DNA of 43,923 nt from Clostridia bacterium (GTDB lineage Bacteria > Bacillota > Clostridia > Christensenellales > Maliibacteriaceae): assembly GCA_017431145.1 (NCBI GenBank), contig JAFRLQ010000095.1, forward strand, positions 1 to 43,923, read 5' to 3'. Numbering within the stretch: position 1 is the first letter of the stretch; each line of letters starts with the position of its first letter. The position numbers and the translations under genes are program-made. Of the stretch, positions 7,261 through 16,408 are shown piece after piece. The notes below the pieces were generated by a model, which was not told where the DNA came from, searched no databases, and saw only the letters and a program-made list of their open reading frames with translations.

Positions 7261-9534
7261 TCACTCCACGGCTTCGGATTTGTCAAGAATGGACAGAAGC
7301 AGTCTGCGGGTCAGTTCCTTGGAATCGGGTTCGCTGTCGGGGCCGACGCAGGAAGGGCAGCCGGTCTCGCAAGGGCAGGTATCCAGCATGGACAGTGCCT
7401 GACGGAAGACTTCGTCCTTCATATGGAACATTTTCTCGGACAGGCCCATGGACCCGGGGATCGCGTCGTACAGGAAGAGGGTCGGTGCGTTCGTGAACGG
7501 CTGACGCACCTGATAGAACGTGACGATGTCCCTGGGATCGCACATCAGGAAAAGAGGCGCGACGTTCGCCAGGAGATTCGTGACGCCGGACAGCGCCCGG
7601 CCGATCTGTCCCTCGTTCATGCCGGGAAGACCCTTCGGCCAGGAATACCACACGGCCTGCGTGTGCATCGTCATTTCGGGCAGATGGATCTGGCCCCAGC
7701 CTATATTCTCATGCGTGTCGAATTTGATCTTCTTGAAGACCGTGACGAGGGAATTAACGAGGACCTCGCCGAACATATCCACGCGGTCGCCTTCCTCCTC
7801 CTCATCGAAGACGTCCATGACCTTGACGTCGACCTGCATATCCGCGTCGGTATAGTAATCCACGTTGGTGCGCTTGATGAAAGCCTTGTGCATGGGAAGG
7901 TCCAGCTTTTCGACCTGATACTGGACACCCTCATGGATGTAGATCGCCTCGTCATGCAGAAGCATCGGCGCGGTGAAGTGATCCATCTCGCCGATCACGC
8001 GGTTGTCGTTTCCCGTGGTGTCCACGATGATCACGTTCTCGTTGGACGCGCTGCGCAGACTGATGTCCGCAGCAGGGAAGGTCTCACTGGACCAGTGCCA
8101 GCGCCCGGCCACGTGCTGCAGGATCCCTTCCTCCTGCAGGTAGGAGAGCGCCTCCTCTGTCGTGGCGACGTTGCCGAACTCCTCGCCGTCCTCGAACGGA
8201 AGCTCAAAAGCCGCGCATTTGAGGTGGCTCATGAAGATGTAGAGGTTGTCCGGATTGACGAGCGCCATTTCGGGGGACTGCTCGAAGAAATACTCCGGAT
8301 GGGTCACGATGAACTGATCCATCGGAGAGGAGTTTGCAATAAACAGCGTGACGCTGGAGGAATTGCGCCTGCCGGCGCGGCCCGCCTGCTGCCAAGTGCT
8401 GGCGATCGTTCCGGGATATCCGCACAGTACGCAGGCTTCCAGAGAACCGATATCCACGCCCAGCTCCAGCGCGTTGGTGGAAACGACGCCTGTGACGGAG
8501 CCGTTCTTCAGGCCTTTTTCGATCGCGCGCCGTTCCAGCGGCATATATCCGCCGCGGTATCCGCGCACACGCTCCGATCCGCCCAGAGGATCGCGGACGA
8601 TGGCCTTCAGATAGGTCAGAAGGACCTCCACCATGAGCCGGCTTCTCGCGAACACGATGGTCTGGACATGATTGGCGATCAGGACGGAAGCGAACATACG
8701 CGCCTGTGTGAGCGCGCTTTTGCGGATGCCCAGCTGTTTGTTTACGACAGGGGGATTGTAGAAGATCATATCGCGCTCGCCGTACGGCGCGCCGGATTTG
8801 TCCACGACGGACATTCTTCGCCCAGTGATCGTTTCAGCCAGCTGCAGCGGGTTCGCGATCGTCGCGGAGCAGCAGACGAAGACGGGATCGCTGCCGTAGA
8901 ACTGGCAGATCCTTTTGAGCCTGCGGATCACGTTGGTCAGATGACTGCCGAAGATCCCGCGGTAAGTGTGGATCTCGTCAATCACGACATAACGCAGATT
9001 TTCGAAAAGCTTGACCCATTTGACATGGTTGGGCAGGATGCCCGAGTGGAGCATGTCGGGGTTGGTCACAACGATGTTCCCGGCGCTGCGCACGGCCTTG
9101 CGTGCGGAGACGGATGTGTCGCCGTCATAGGTATAGGCTTTGATATCGCAGTCCAGCGCGGTGATCATGGAATAAAGTTCCGTGACCTGGTCGGCGGAAA
9201 GCGCTTTCGTCGGAAACAGGAACAGGGCGCGGGCGTCCTTGTCCTTCAGAATGGCGTCCAGCACGGGTACCTGATAGCAGAGAGATTTTCCCGAAGCGGT
9301 GGGCGTCACGATGACGGTGTCTTTTCCTCCGGAGATCAGACGGAACGCCTCCGCCTGATGGGAATAGGGAAGACGGATGCCGCGTTCCTGCAGCATGTCC
9401 GAGAGCTTCGGATGCATATCCTCCGGCCAGGACGCATAGACGGCCGGCCTTGCCGGGATCTTCTGCCAGCAGGTCACGTAATCCATGACGTTGGGATCGT
9501 TTTTCCACGATTCGAGGATCTGGATAAGATTCAT
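7261..9534 (-). CDS. mrfA: MrfA-like DEAD/DEAH-box DNA repair helicase (YprA)
   Basis: Superfamily 2 helicase of 757 aa, close to B. subtilis MrfA/YprA in length and layout. Motif I is TPTASGKS (residues 77-84), motif II is VIDEIHTY (about 183), and the C-terminal RecA lobe contains VSTNALELGVDIG and the motif VI segment QQAGRAGRR. A four-cysteine cluster CPCETGCPSC (about 720-729) near the C-terminus matches the metal-binding C-terminal domain (DUF1998-type) of MrfA. The ATG at 9534 follows AGGAGGTTCCCT, so the longer in-frame extension to 9774 is rejected. Its stop lies within a few bases of the mrfB start. Predicted role is helicase partner of MrfB in excision of bulky or crosslinked DNA adducts. 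Confidence 0.92.
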   Translation of the reverse strand: MNLIQILESWKNDPNVMDYVTCWQKIPARPAVYASWPEDMHPKLSDMLQERGIRLPYSHQAEAFRLISGGKDTVIVTPTASGKSLCYQVPVLDAILKDKDARALFLFPTKALSADQVTELYSMITALDCDIKAYTYDGDTSVSARKAVRSAGNIVVTNPDMLHSGILPNHVKWVKLFENLRYVVIDEIHTYRGIFGSHLTNVIRRLKRICQFYGSDPVFVCCSATIANPLQLAETITGRRMSVVDKSGAPYGERDMIFYNPPVVNKQLGIRKSALTQARMFASVLIANHVQTIVFARSRLMVEVLLTYLKAIVRDPLGGSERVRGYRGGYMPLERRAIEKGLKNGSVTGVVSTNALELGVDIGSLEACVLCGYPGTIASTWQQAGRAGRRNSSSVTLFIANSSPMDQFIVTHPEYFFEQSPEMALVNPDNLYIFMSHLKCAAFELPFEDGEEFGNVATTEEALSYLQEEGILQHVAGRWHWSSETFPAADISLRSASNENVIIVDTTGNDNRVIGEMDHFTAPMLLHDEAIYIHEGVQYQVEKLDLPMHKAFIKRTNVDYYTDADMQVDVKVMDVFDEEEEGDRVDMFGEVLVNSLVTVFKKIKFDTHENIGWGQIHLPEMTMHTQAVWYSWPKGLPGMNEGQIGRALSGVTNLLANVAPLFLMCDPRDIVTFYQVRQPFTNAPTLFLYDAIPGSMGLSEKMFHMKDEVFRQALSMLDTCPCETGCPSCVGPDSEPDSKELTRRLLLSILDKSEAVE

Positions 9535-9559
9535 AGGGAACCTCCTGTCAAGGGCGGGA

Positions 9560-10738
9560 TCAGTATTCGGGGTCTTCTCCTGTTCCGGGATAAAGGTCGA
9601 TGTATTCGGAATGCGCGATCGCTTCCGCTTCCAGTGCCGCAAAATCCACGTTCTCCTCAGACTTGCGCACGGACGCGGCGTCCGGATGCGTTGCGGGGTG
9701 CCGCGGGACGAAAACGGTGCAGCAGTCCTCATAAGGCAGGATCGAGGTCTCGTATGTGCCGATCCTGCGCGCAAGCTCCATGATCTCCGCCTTGTCGAAG
9801 CAGATCAGGGGACGGATGACCGGAAGCGTGCAGACTTCGTTCGTGCAGGCCAGAGACTCGATGGTCTGGCTGGCGACCTGGCCGACGCTCTCGCCGGTGA
9901 CGAGCGCGAGGCCGCGTCCTTCCACAGCGATCTTTTCCGCTATGCGCATCATGCTGCGCCGCATGAGGATCGTCAGCTCACGGTCCGGGCACTTCTCATA
10001 AATCTGCTGCTGGATCTCGGTGAACGGAACGATGTGCAGGCGGATGGCGCCGCAGTAATCCGTCAGGATCCGCGCCAGCGTGATCACTTTCTCGCGGCTC
10101 CGCGCACTGGTGTAAGGCGGGGAGTCAAAATGCACCGCGTCGATATGCACACCTCTTTTCGCCGTCATGTACGCGGCAACGGGGGAATCGATCCCTCCGG
10201 AAAGAAGGACATACGCCTTGCCGTTGCTGCCGACGGGCATGCCGCCTGCGGCGGGGATGATCATGCTGTAGAGATAGGCTCTGTCGCGGATCTCGACTTC
10301 CAGCACGTGCTCAGGATCGTGCACGTCCACGTGAAGCTGCGGATTGGCCATCAGCACGGCCTCGCCGATCTTCGCCGCGATCTCGGGCGAAGGGGTGGGA
10401 TAGTGCTTGTCCGCGCGGCGCGCGCGGACCTTGAAGGAACCGGATACGGACGACATCATTTCCGCGGCAGTACGGCAGATCGCGGAGAAGTCGTCCTTCT
10501 CCATCTCAATGGCCGGGCAGACGGAATGAACGCCGAACACGCGGCAGATCTTTTCGATCACGGCGTCATCCCAGCCGGCGTTGCGGACGAAATAGCGGCT
10601 GTCGCTGCGGGTGACTTTTGCGCCGTCGAACGGGGAGACCGCCTCGCGGATGCGGCGCAGGAGCATGTTTTCAAAATAAGGTCTGTTCTGTCCTTTCAGA
10701 TGGATCTCGCTGAAACGGATCAGGATCAGTTTTTCCAT
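9560..10738 (-). CDS. thiI: tRNA 4-thiouridine synthetase ThiI
   Basis: ThiI (392 aa) adenylates U8 of tRNA and transfers sulfur to make s4U; in some bacteria it also supplies sulfur for thiamine thiazole. Seen in order: N-terminal ferredoxin-like plus THUMP domain (to about residue 165) and a PP-loop pyrophosphatase motif LLSGGIDSPVA (about 178-188). It ends with the conserved CCTVFVPRHPATHP segment and lacks the rhodanese extension of the E. coli enzyme, as is normal in Bacillota. The ATG at 10738 has TTGGAGGT upstream; a 10-residue longer start at 10768 has no ribosome binding site. It follows the cysteine desulfurase by 26 nt, and the desulfurase is its likely persulfide donor. Confidence 0.95.
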   Translation of the reverse strand: MEKLILIRFSEIHLKGQNRPYFENMLLRRIREAVSPFDGAKVTRSDSRYFVRNAGWDDAVIEKICRVFGVHSVCPAIEMEKDDFSAICRTAAEMMSSVSGSFKVRARRADKHYPTPSPEIAAKIGEAVLMANPQLHVDVHDPEHVLEVEIRDRAYLYSMIIPAAGGMPVGSNGKAYVLLSGGIDSPVAAYMTAKRGVHIDAVHFDSPPYTSARSREKVITLARILTDYCGAIRLHIVPFTEIQQQIYEKCPDRELTILMRRSMMRIAEKIAVEGRGLALVTGESVGQVASQTIESLACTNEVCTLPVIRPLICFDKAEIMELARRIGTYETSILPYEDCCTVFVPRHPATHPDAASVRKSEENVDFAALEAEAIAHSEYIDLYPGTGEDPEY

Positions 10739-10764
10739 GGATACCTCCAAATAACGGGATAAGG

Positions 10765-11913
10765 TCATCTTGCCCGGAAACGGCGCAGAAGGGTGACCTG
10801 CTCTTTCAGTGCGTCAACAGTCGCGGAGATCTCCTCCTGCGTGTTGAACGCCCCGAAACTGAAACGGATGGAGCCGGAAAGATACGGTTCCGGAACGCCT
10901 GCGGCGTCCAGCACTTCGCTGACGTGGCGGTGCTTCGACGAACAGGCGGAGCCTGTGGAGACGTAGATCTGTTTCTGCTCCAGCGCGTGCAGAAGCGTCT
11001 CCGCGCGGACACCCGCAAACCCGATGTTCAGGATGTGCGGCGCCGCGGTCCCGTCCGACGGGCTGTTGACGCGGATGTCGGGGATCTCCTGTGCGATGCG
11101 CGCCTGAAGCGCGTCCCGAATCGCCCGGATACGTCCGGGCTCCGCGTCGTCCCAGCAGCGGACGGCGCACTCCAGACCGATGATGTCCGGGACGTTCTGT
11201 GTGCCGGAGCGCAGCCCCATCTCCTGCCCGCCGCCGACCTGTACGCCTTCCAGACGGACGCCCCTGCGCACGAAAAGGAACCCCGTTCCCTTCGGGCCGT
11301 GGATTTTGTGTCCGCTTGCGGAGTACAAATCGATCTTCGTACGGGAAAGATCGATCGGGATACGGAGAAACGCCTGTACCGCGTCCACATGGACGAGGGT
11401 GACGGGATTGACTTTCTTGACGGCTTCCGCGATGGCGGCTACGTCGTTGACGCAGCCGGTCTCGTTGTTGACGTGCATGACGGAAACAAGAGCGGTGTCC
11501 TCACGGACGGCGGCTGCAACCTGATCGGGGAAGACGCGGCCGAAAGGGTCCGTCGGAAGGACGGTGCAGTCCCATCCGCTGTCCGCCAGATAAGCTGCGG
11601 CGTTGCGGACGGCCGGGTGCTCGACGGCTGTCGTGACCAGATGGTGCATGCGCCTGCGCAGCGCGTTGCAGGCACCGATGACGGCTAGGTTGTCCCCCTC
11701 CGTGCCGCCTCCGGTAAAGACGACGGTCCCGGCGGAGGAAGCTCCGAGCCGGGTCAGGATCGTATGTCTTGCGCGTTCGAGCGCTTTTTCGCTGTTCAGC
11801 GCAGGCGCGTATGCGGAAGAAGGGTTGAACCAGGTCTCTTCCATCGCGCGGGCGACGGCCTGCGTGACTTCCCTGCGCGGCATCGTTGTGGCGCTGTTGT
11901 CCATGTAGATCAT
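10765..11913 (-). CDS. Cysteine desulfurase (NifS/IscS type) partnered with ThiI
   Basis: PLP-dependent class V aminotransferase-fold enzyme (382 aa) converting cysteine to alanine and enzyme-bound persulfide. The PLP lysine is K203 in SASGHKIHGPKGTG, and the catalytic cysteine is C324 in the loop STGSACSSKHRH. The N-terminus MIYMDNSATT is typical. The short catalytic loop and the adjacency to thiI match the NifZ-ThiI arrangement of Bacillota, so the main job is probably sulfur supply for s4U in tRNA. A role in Fe-S assembly cannot be excluded, because no other desulfurase or scaffold is visible here. It is transcribed from an extended -10 promoter at about 11945-11953 and is divergent from the GT4 gene. 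Confidence 0.93.
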   Translation of the reverse strand: MIYMDNSATTMPRREVTQAVARAMEETWFNPSSAYAPALNSEKALERARHTILTRLGASSAGTVVFTGGGTEGDNLAVIGACNALRRRMHHLVTTAVEHPAVRNAAAYLADSGWDCTVLPTDPFGRVFPDQVAAAVREDTALVSVMHVNNETGCVNDVAAIAEAVKKVNPVTLVHVDAVQAFLRIPIDLSRTKIDLYSASGHKIHGPKGTGFLFVRRGVRLEGVQVGGGQEMGLRSGTQNVPDIIGLECAVRCWDDAEPGRIRAIRDALQARIAQEIPDIRVNSPSDGTAAPHILNIGFAGVRAETLLHALEQKQIYVSTGSACSSKHRHVSEVLDAAGVPEPYLSGSIRFSFGAFNTQEEISATVDALKEQVTLLRRFRAR

Positions 11914-11944
11914 GCGGAAACCTCAAATCATATCGTGTAGGGAC

Positions 11945-11953
11945 ATTATATCA
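11945..11953 (-). promoter_or_regulatory. Extended -10 promoter of the desulfurase-thiI operon
   Basis: Minus strand TGATATAAT: a consensus TATAAT (11950-11945) with the TGn extension (11953-11951). No good -35 hexamer at 17 bp. It lies about 31 bases before the desulfurase ATG. Confidence 0.65.
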
Positions 11954-12001
11954 CGATACAAACATCTGTTCTATTGCTTTTCCCCGAAAAGGGGATGAAA
12001 C

Positions 12002-12030
12002 TTGACAGCCATTTTGTTCTGGCGGAAAAT
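12002..12030 (+). promoter_or_regulatory. Putative promoter of the GT4 glycosyltransferase gene
   Basis: Consensus -35 TTGACA at 12002-12007, 17-bp spacer, and a weak -10 GAAAAT at 12025-12030. The rest of this divergent intergenic stretch (11914-12068) holds a small CCCC/GGGG hairpin at 11981-11994 and nothing else obvious. Confidence 0.5.
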
Positions 12031-12068
12031 GATGACATGATCAGGACAGGAAGACGGAGGCGTCAGAG

Positions 12069-13289
12069 TTGAGGATTTTTGAGTGTTCGGATTCATTCCT
12101 GCCGATCGTCGACGGCGTCGGGAGAGTCGTGACTACCTACAGCCGGATGCTCGCGGAGCGGGGGCATGAGGTGTATGTCATCTGCCCGATGAGTGATACC
12201 GGATACAGAGGGAACCTCCCCTATGAGATCGTGGACTTTTCCTCGACGGTCAGCATGCGCAGGGTTCCGCAGTACAAGGCGGGCGTGGCAGGACTGGATC
12301 CTCATTATATGAAGCGGATCGAACAGATCACGCCGGATATCATCCACGTGCACTCGCCGGGAACGGCGGGTTTTGAAGGCGTGCGCCTTGCAAAAAAATA
12401 CGGGGTGCCGCTGATCGGAACCTTCCATTCGAAGTTCTATGACGATATGTACAACATGACCGGAAGCCGTGCGATCGCGCGCGTCGGCGCGTCTGCGATC
12501 GGAGAGTTCTTCAACGGCTGCGACGAGACATGGACGGTCAGCCGGTTTGCGGCGAAGGAGTTGGAGAGCTACGGATTCCGCAATGCGGTCAGGATCGTGC
12601 ACAATGGCACGAACGCGCGCTTCTCGGAGCCAGCGCCGGCCGCGGAAGTGGCGGAGAAACTGTCGCTGAACAAAGATCCCGTTCTCCTGTTCGTGGGGCA
12701 GATCGACCGGAAGAAGAACATCCCTCTGATCCTTGAGGCGTGCGCGCTGGTGAAGGAAAAAGGAAAGCGCTTTCAGATGATTTTCGCGGGACAGGGAAGA
12801 GATATGGAGCGGTTCAGGGAAAAAGCGGAGCAGCTGGGGATCGGCGACGTCGTGTGCTTTACGGGGCATATCGCCGACGAGCATCTTCTCGCGGGACTGT
12901 ACAAGCGAGCCCTGCTGTTCCTGTTTCCGTCTCTTTACGACACGGCGGGGCTCGTCGTGACGGAGGCGGCGTCCATGGGAACGCCTTCGCTGGTGGTGCG
13001 CAGCAGCGCGCCGGCGGAATTCATCACCAACGGTGAGACAGGACTGCTTTGCGAAGAGAATGCGGATTCTCTCGCTGCCGCGATATGCCGCGCACTGGAC
13101 GATCCGGAAAGGATCGCGCAGATGGGGAGGCAGGCACAGATCCAGATGCCCAGACCGTGGGAAACGGTGATCGATGAGGTGGAAAAACTCTACGATCAGA
13201 TCGCGGACGAGCGCCGCACGGTGGGCAGCAGAGGCTTCCGGAGGATCACGGACAGGGTGCTGGACATGGTCGGCGACGTCAAGCAGTAA
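12069..13289 (+). CDS. Glycosyltransferase family 4 protein
   Basis: Retaining GT-B glycosyltransferase of 406 aa without signal peptide or membrane span. The N-terminal acceptor domain starts MRIFECSDSFLPIVDGVGRVV, typical of GT4 enzymes such as glycolipid mannosyl/glucosyltransferases. The C-terminal donor domain has VLLFVGQIDRKKNIPLILEA and the EX7E-like region LYDTAGLVVTEAASMGTPSLVV. The start is TTG at 12069 with GACGGAGG upstream. Likely products are membrane glycolipids or cell-surface glycans made from a UDP- or GDP-sugar, but donor and acceptor cannot be told from sequence. It is closed by its own terminator (13304-13326), so it is probably a separate unit from the genes that follow. 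Confidence 0.87.
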   Translation: MRIFECSDSFLPIVDGVGRVVTTYSRMLAERGHEVYVICPMSDTGYRGNLPYEIVDFSSTVSMRRVPQYKAGVAGLDPHYMKRIEQITPDIIHVHSPGTAGFEGVRLAKKYGVPLIGTFHSKFYDDMYNMTGSRAIARVGASAIGEFFNGCDETWTVSRFAAKELESYGFRNAVRIVHNGTNARFSEPAPAAEVAEKLSLNKDPVLLFVGQIDRKKNIPLILEACALVKEKGKRFQMIFAGQGRDMERFREKAEQLGIGDVVCFTGHIADEHLLAGLYKRALLFLFPSLYDTAGLVVTEAASMGTPSLVVRSSAPAEFITNGETGLLCEENADSLAAAICRALDDPERIAQMGRQAQIQMPRPWETVIDEVEKLYDQIADERRTVGSRGFRRITDRVLDMVGDVKQ

Positions 13290-13303
13290 ACGTATTCGGG
13301 AAA

Positions 13304-13326
13304 GCACGGCGCGGCCGTGTTTTTTT
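13304..13326 (+). terminator. Rho-independent terminator after the GT4 gene
   Basis: Stem CACGGC/GCCGTG with a GCG loop (13305-13319) followed by seven Ts (13320-13326), 15 bases after the stop codon. Confidence 0.85.
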
Positions 13327-13496
13327 GTGCTGAAACAGAATATGCGCACTTGTTTCCGCCGTGATGCGCATGATAAGATGGATGCAATGGATATGTCCCG
13401 GCACGGCGATGCCGGAAGAGAAAACAGAACAGGGGACGGTCATGCGGCAGGGAGGCTGCAGGACACTTTTGTTGTGTTGAAAAGAAAGGTGAAACC

Positions 13497-14978
13497 ATGA
13501 AAGAGCATTCCAAAACGATCTTCGGCAATCCGATGAGCCGCGCGAAATACCGCAAGGCCGTCCGGTCCAAAAAGAAGTTCATCAGGAAGTTCGGCGATGA
13601 CAGCGAACAGGACTATCCGGTCAGTCTGAAGGAGAACACGACGATCGGTCCGATCCTCGGCGTGCAGGATGTCCGGATCCGGGAAGACGGGGAGCCGTTC
13701 GACAGGGAGAAGGGGATCATCGTCGGGAATATCCGGATGGGCTTCGGACATTACAGGATCTCCATGGCGATGGCTTCCGCGGCGCACGCGATGGGATACA
13801 CGCCCTACTGGATGGATCTGAACTCCTATGGGCAGACGACGTGTACCAAGGTGATCAGCTCGCAGAACGACCTGTACTCTCTGGGATCGCGGATCTCGCA
13901 GAAGAGCCGTCTGTTCAACCGGTTCGTATGGGAGCCGATCAACTATGAGGGATTCCGCCAGCTCAGCTACAATGCCAGCGACCAGAAAAACGCGGAGCTG
14001 ATGGCGACGGTCTTCCGGAACGTGCCCAAGGAGATTCCGGTGATCGGCACGCATGTATGGCCTGCGCAGGCAGCGGTCCACGCGGGGATGAAATATGTCG
14101 TCAATGCGATCCCGGACAACTGGCCGATGGCGCTGCACCTTTCAGAGGGCAGCGTGCATACCGTGCAGACGCACTATGCGTGGCAGGGGTACAAGATCCT
14201 GAACGGGATGCAGAAGGACAAAGTCCTGAACCCGATGCCGGAAGGCTCTCTGGTGTACACGGGACACTATATCGACCACGAACTTGTCAGCAATATCGAG
14301 GAGGACTGCGCGGCGCGCATGCGCCGCAAAGCGGCGGGAGAGCCGGTACGCTTCCTTCTTACGATCGGCGGTGCCGGCGCGCAGAAGGAGATCTTCGCTT
14401 CGATCATCAAGCATCTGCTGCCGGCGATCAGGGAAAAACGCGCGGCGCTGTACATCAACGTCGGGGATTATCTCAACGTGTGGACGGATCTGCGCCTGGA
14501 GATCCCGGAACTCGGGAAACTTTCGCAGGAGCATCTGGACAACTGGGAGGACACGCTGCGGTTCACGGAGGAAGCGCTTACAGGAAGAGTGGAGAACGTT
14601 CACGTGTTCTATCACGCGGACATTTTCCAGGCGGTCTACGCCACGAATCTTCTGATGCGCAGCTGCGACGTGCTGGTCACGAAACCCAGTGAACTGGCGT
14701 TTTATCCGGTGCCGAAACTGTTCATCCGCAGGATCGGCGGACACGAGCAGTGGGGCGCCATCCATTCTGCGGAGATGGGCGACGGAACGCTGGAATGCAG
14801 GGATACTGCGCATACGCTGCAGATGGTCGACCTTTTCCTGTCAGGCGACGAGCTGCTGAAGGGGATGTGCGAAAGCATCATCCGCAACAAGAAACAGGGA
14901 CTGTATGACGGAGCCTACCGCGTGGTCGAGATCGCGATGGGACTGAAAAAAGCCGGAACGGAGAAATGTGTGCTATGA
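13497..14978 (+). CDS. GT-B-fold, MurG/MGDG-synthase-like protein of unknown function
   Basis: A 493-aa cytoplasmic protein that I cannot assign to a named family. It opens with a strongly basic stretch (KYRKAVRSKKKFIRKF), a possible membrane-surface or nucleic-acid contact. A glycine-rich motif NIRMGFGHYRIS near residues 77-88 resembles the GxGGH-type acceptor-side loop of GT28 enzymes (MurG, diacylglycerol glucosyl/galactosyltransferases). A second nucleotide-type loop LLTIGGAGAQKEIF begins the C-terminal half. Near the C-terminus, CDVLVTKPSELAFYPVPKLF and GGHEQWGA have the spacing of the donor-sugar-binding 'T..SE....P.....P....Q..NA' signature. The ATG has AAAGGTG upstream. Its stop overlaps the ATG of the sugar permease by 4 nt, so the two are translationally coupled. 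Predicted glycosyltransferase or phosphorylase-like enzyme acting with galactoside uptake; substrate unknown. Confidence 0.7.
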   Translation: MKEHSKTIFGNPMSRAKYRKAVRSKKKFIRKFGDDSEQDYPVSLKENTTIGPILGVQDVRIREDGEPFDREKGIIVGNIRMGFGHYRISMAMASAAHAMGYTPYWMDLNSYGQTTCTKVISSQNDLYSLGSRISQKSRLFNRFVWEPINYEGFRQLSYNASDQKNAELMATVFRNVPKEIPVIGTHVWPAQAAVHAGMKYVVNAIPDNWPMALHLSEGSVHTVQTHYAWQGYKILNGMQKDKVLNPMPEGSLVYTGHYIDHELVSNIEEDCAARMRRKAAGEPVRFLLTIGGAGAQKEIFASIIKHLLPAIREKRAALYINVGDYLNVWTDLRLEIPELGKLSQEHLDNWEDTLRFTEEALTGRVENVHVFYHADIFQAVYATNLLMRSCDVLVTKPSELAFYPVPKLFIRRIGGHEQWGAIHSAEMGDGTLECRDTAHTLQMVDLFLSGDELLKGMCESIIRNKKQGLYDGAYRVVEIAMGLKKAGTEKCVL

Positions 14979-16381
14979 ATTTCAAAACGAGAATGGCCTA
15001 CGGGCTGGGTGCTGTCGGAAAAGACATGGTCTATATGCTGAGCGCGAGTTATGTTCTGTACTATTATCAGGACATCCTGAAGGTCAGCGCGATCGCCATG
15101 GGCGTGATCCTGATGGCCGCGCGGTTCTTCGACGCGTTTAACGACCCGATCATGGGCATGATCGTGGCAAAGACGAAAACGCGCTGGGGAAGGTTCAGGC
15201 CCTGGCTGATGATCGGTACGGTGACGAACGCGATCATACTGTTTCTGATGTTCGCAGCGCCGCCTGCGCTGGACGGAAAGGGACTCGTTGCCTATGCGGC
15301 GATCACATACATCCTGTGGGGTGTGACCTATACCATGATGGATATTCCGTACTGGTCCATGATCCCCGCGTTTACTGAGGCGGGAAAACAGCGTGAGAAT
15401 CTGACCACGTTCGCGAGGTCCTGTGCGGGCGTCGGTTCCGCCCTGATCACGGTCTTTACGATGATCTGCGTGCACGGGATCGGCGGCGCGAATGAGCGGG
15501 TCGGCTTCAAATGGTTCACCCTGATCATTTCCGTTCTTTACATTGCGTTCATTACCCTGACCTGTCTGGCGGTCCGGGAGCGTTCGACGGTGGACGTCGA
15601 GGCGCCGACGCTGAAGCAGATGGTCAAGGCGCTGCTGCAGAACGATCAGGCGATGACGGTCGTCGTGGCGATCGTCCTGATCAATACATCCATCTACATC
15701 ACTTCCAACCTCGTGATCTACTTCTTCAAGTACGATTTCGGCGGGACCGGATGGTACAACAGCTATACCGTTTTCAACATCTTCGGCGGGGCGATCCAGA
15801 TCCTGGCGATGATGGCGTTCTTCCCGATCATGCGCAAATTCCTGAGCACGATCAGGGTCTTCTACGTCAGTCTTTTCAGTGCGATCATCGGCTATGCGAC
15901 GCTGCTGATCCTGGCGTTTACCAACATGTCCAATGTTTTCCTTCTGTTTGTTCCCGCCTTCTTCATCTTTGCAGCGAACGGACTTCTGTCGGTGCTGACG
16001 ACGGTCTTTCTGGCGAACTCGGTCGAATACGGGGAACTGCGGAACAACAGGAGGGATGAATCCGTCCTGTTCTCGATGCAGACATTCGTGGTCAAACTGG
16101 CGTCCGGCATCGCGATCCTGGCGGCATCGGTCTGTCTTGAGATCTTTTCTCTGAGCAACGAGGACATCACGGAAGCGCAGAAGGTCATCGACTTTTCCAA
16201 GGACGTGGCGATGTCCGCCAAGATCGGACTGCGCATGACGATGACGATCCTTCCCGTGATCGGACTGATCCTGGGGATCTTCTGGTTCAGGAAGCGCTTC
16301 ATGCTGACGGAAGCGAAGATGAACGAGATCACGGACGAACTGAAACAGCGCAAAGAAGCGGAAGAGGCAGAAACAGCCTGA
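14975..16381 (+). CDS. GPH-family (MelB-like) sugar:cation symporter
   Basis: Polytopic membrane protein of 468 aa with about 12 predicted hydrophobic segments, of the glycoside-pentoside-hexuronide:cation symporter family. The family signature DAFNDPIMG (cation-site Asp residues on helix II) and RWGRFRPWL in the following loop are present near residues 50-75. It imports a glycoside with Na+ or H+. The ATG at 14975 overlaps the upstream stop (ATGA) and has GGAG 11 nt upstream; an ATG at 14966 in the same frame is too close to that site. It is immediately followed by alpha-galactosidase, so the likely cargo is an alpha-galactoside such as melibiose or a raffinose-type sugar. The C-terminal tail is hydrophilic and charged (ELKQRKEAEEAETA). 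Confidence 0.9.
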   Translation: MNFKTRMAYGLGAVGKDMVYMLSASYVLYYYQDILKVSAIAMGVILMAARFFDAFNDPIMGMIVAKTKTRWGRFRPWLMIGTVTNAIILFLMFAAPPALDGKGLVAYAAITYILWGVTYTMMDIPYWSMIPAFTEAGKQRENLTTFARSCAGVGSALITVFTMICVHGIGGANERVGFKWFTLIISVLYIAFITLTCLAVRERSTVDVEAPTLKQMVKALLQNDQAMTVVVAIVLINTSIYITSNLVIYFFKYDFGGTGWYNSYTVFNIFGGAIQILAMMAFFPIMRKFLSTIRVFYVSLFSAIIGYATLLILAFTNMSNVFLLFVPAFFIFAANGLLSVLTTVFLANSVEYGELRNNRRDESVLFSMQTFVVKLASGIAILAASVCLEIFSLSNEDITEAQKVIDFSKDVAMSAKIGLRMTMTILPVIGLILGIFWFRKRFMLTEAKMNEITDELKQRKEAEEAETA

Positions 16382-16408
16382 CAGATTCTACCGGGAGGTG
16401 ACTGATAT

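Noticed and set aside
7423-9783. 786-codon open frame antisense to mrfA
   Set aside because: Same artefact: the helicase motifs are on the minus strand, and the plus-strand product is low-complexity, His/Asp/Arg-rich and family-less.
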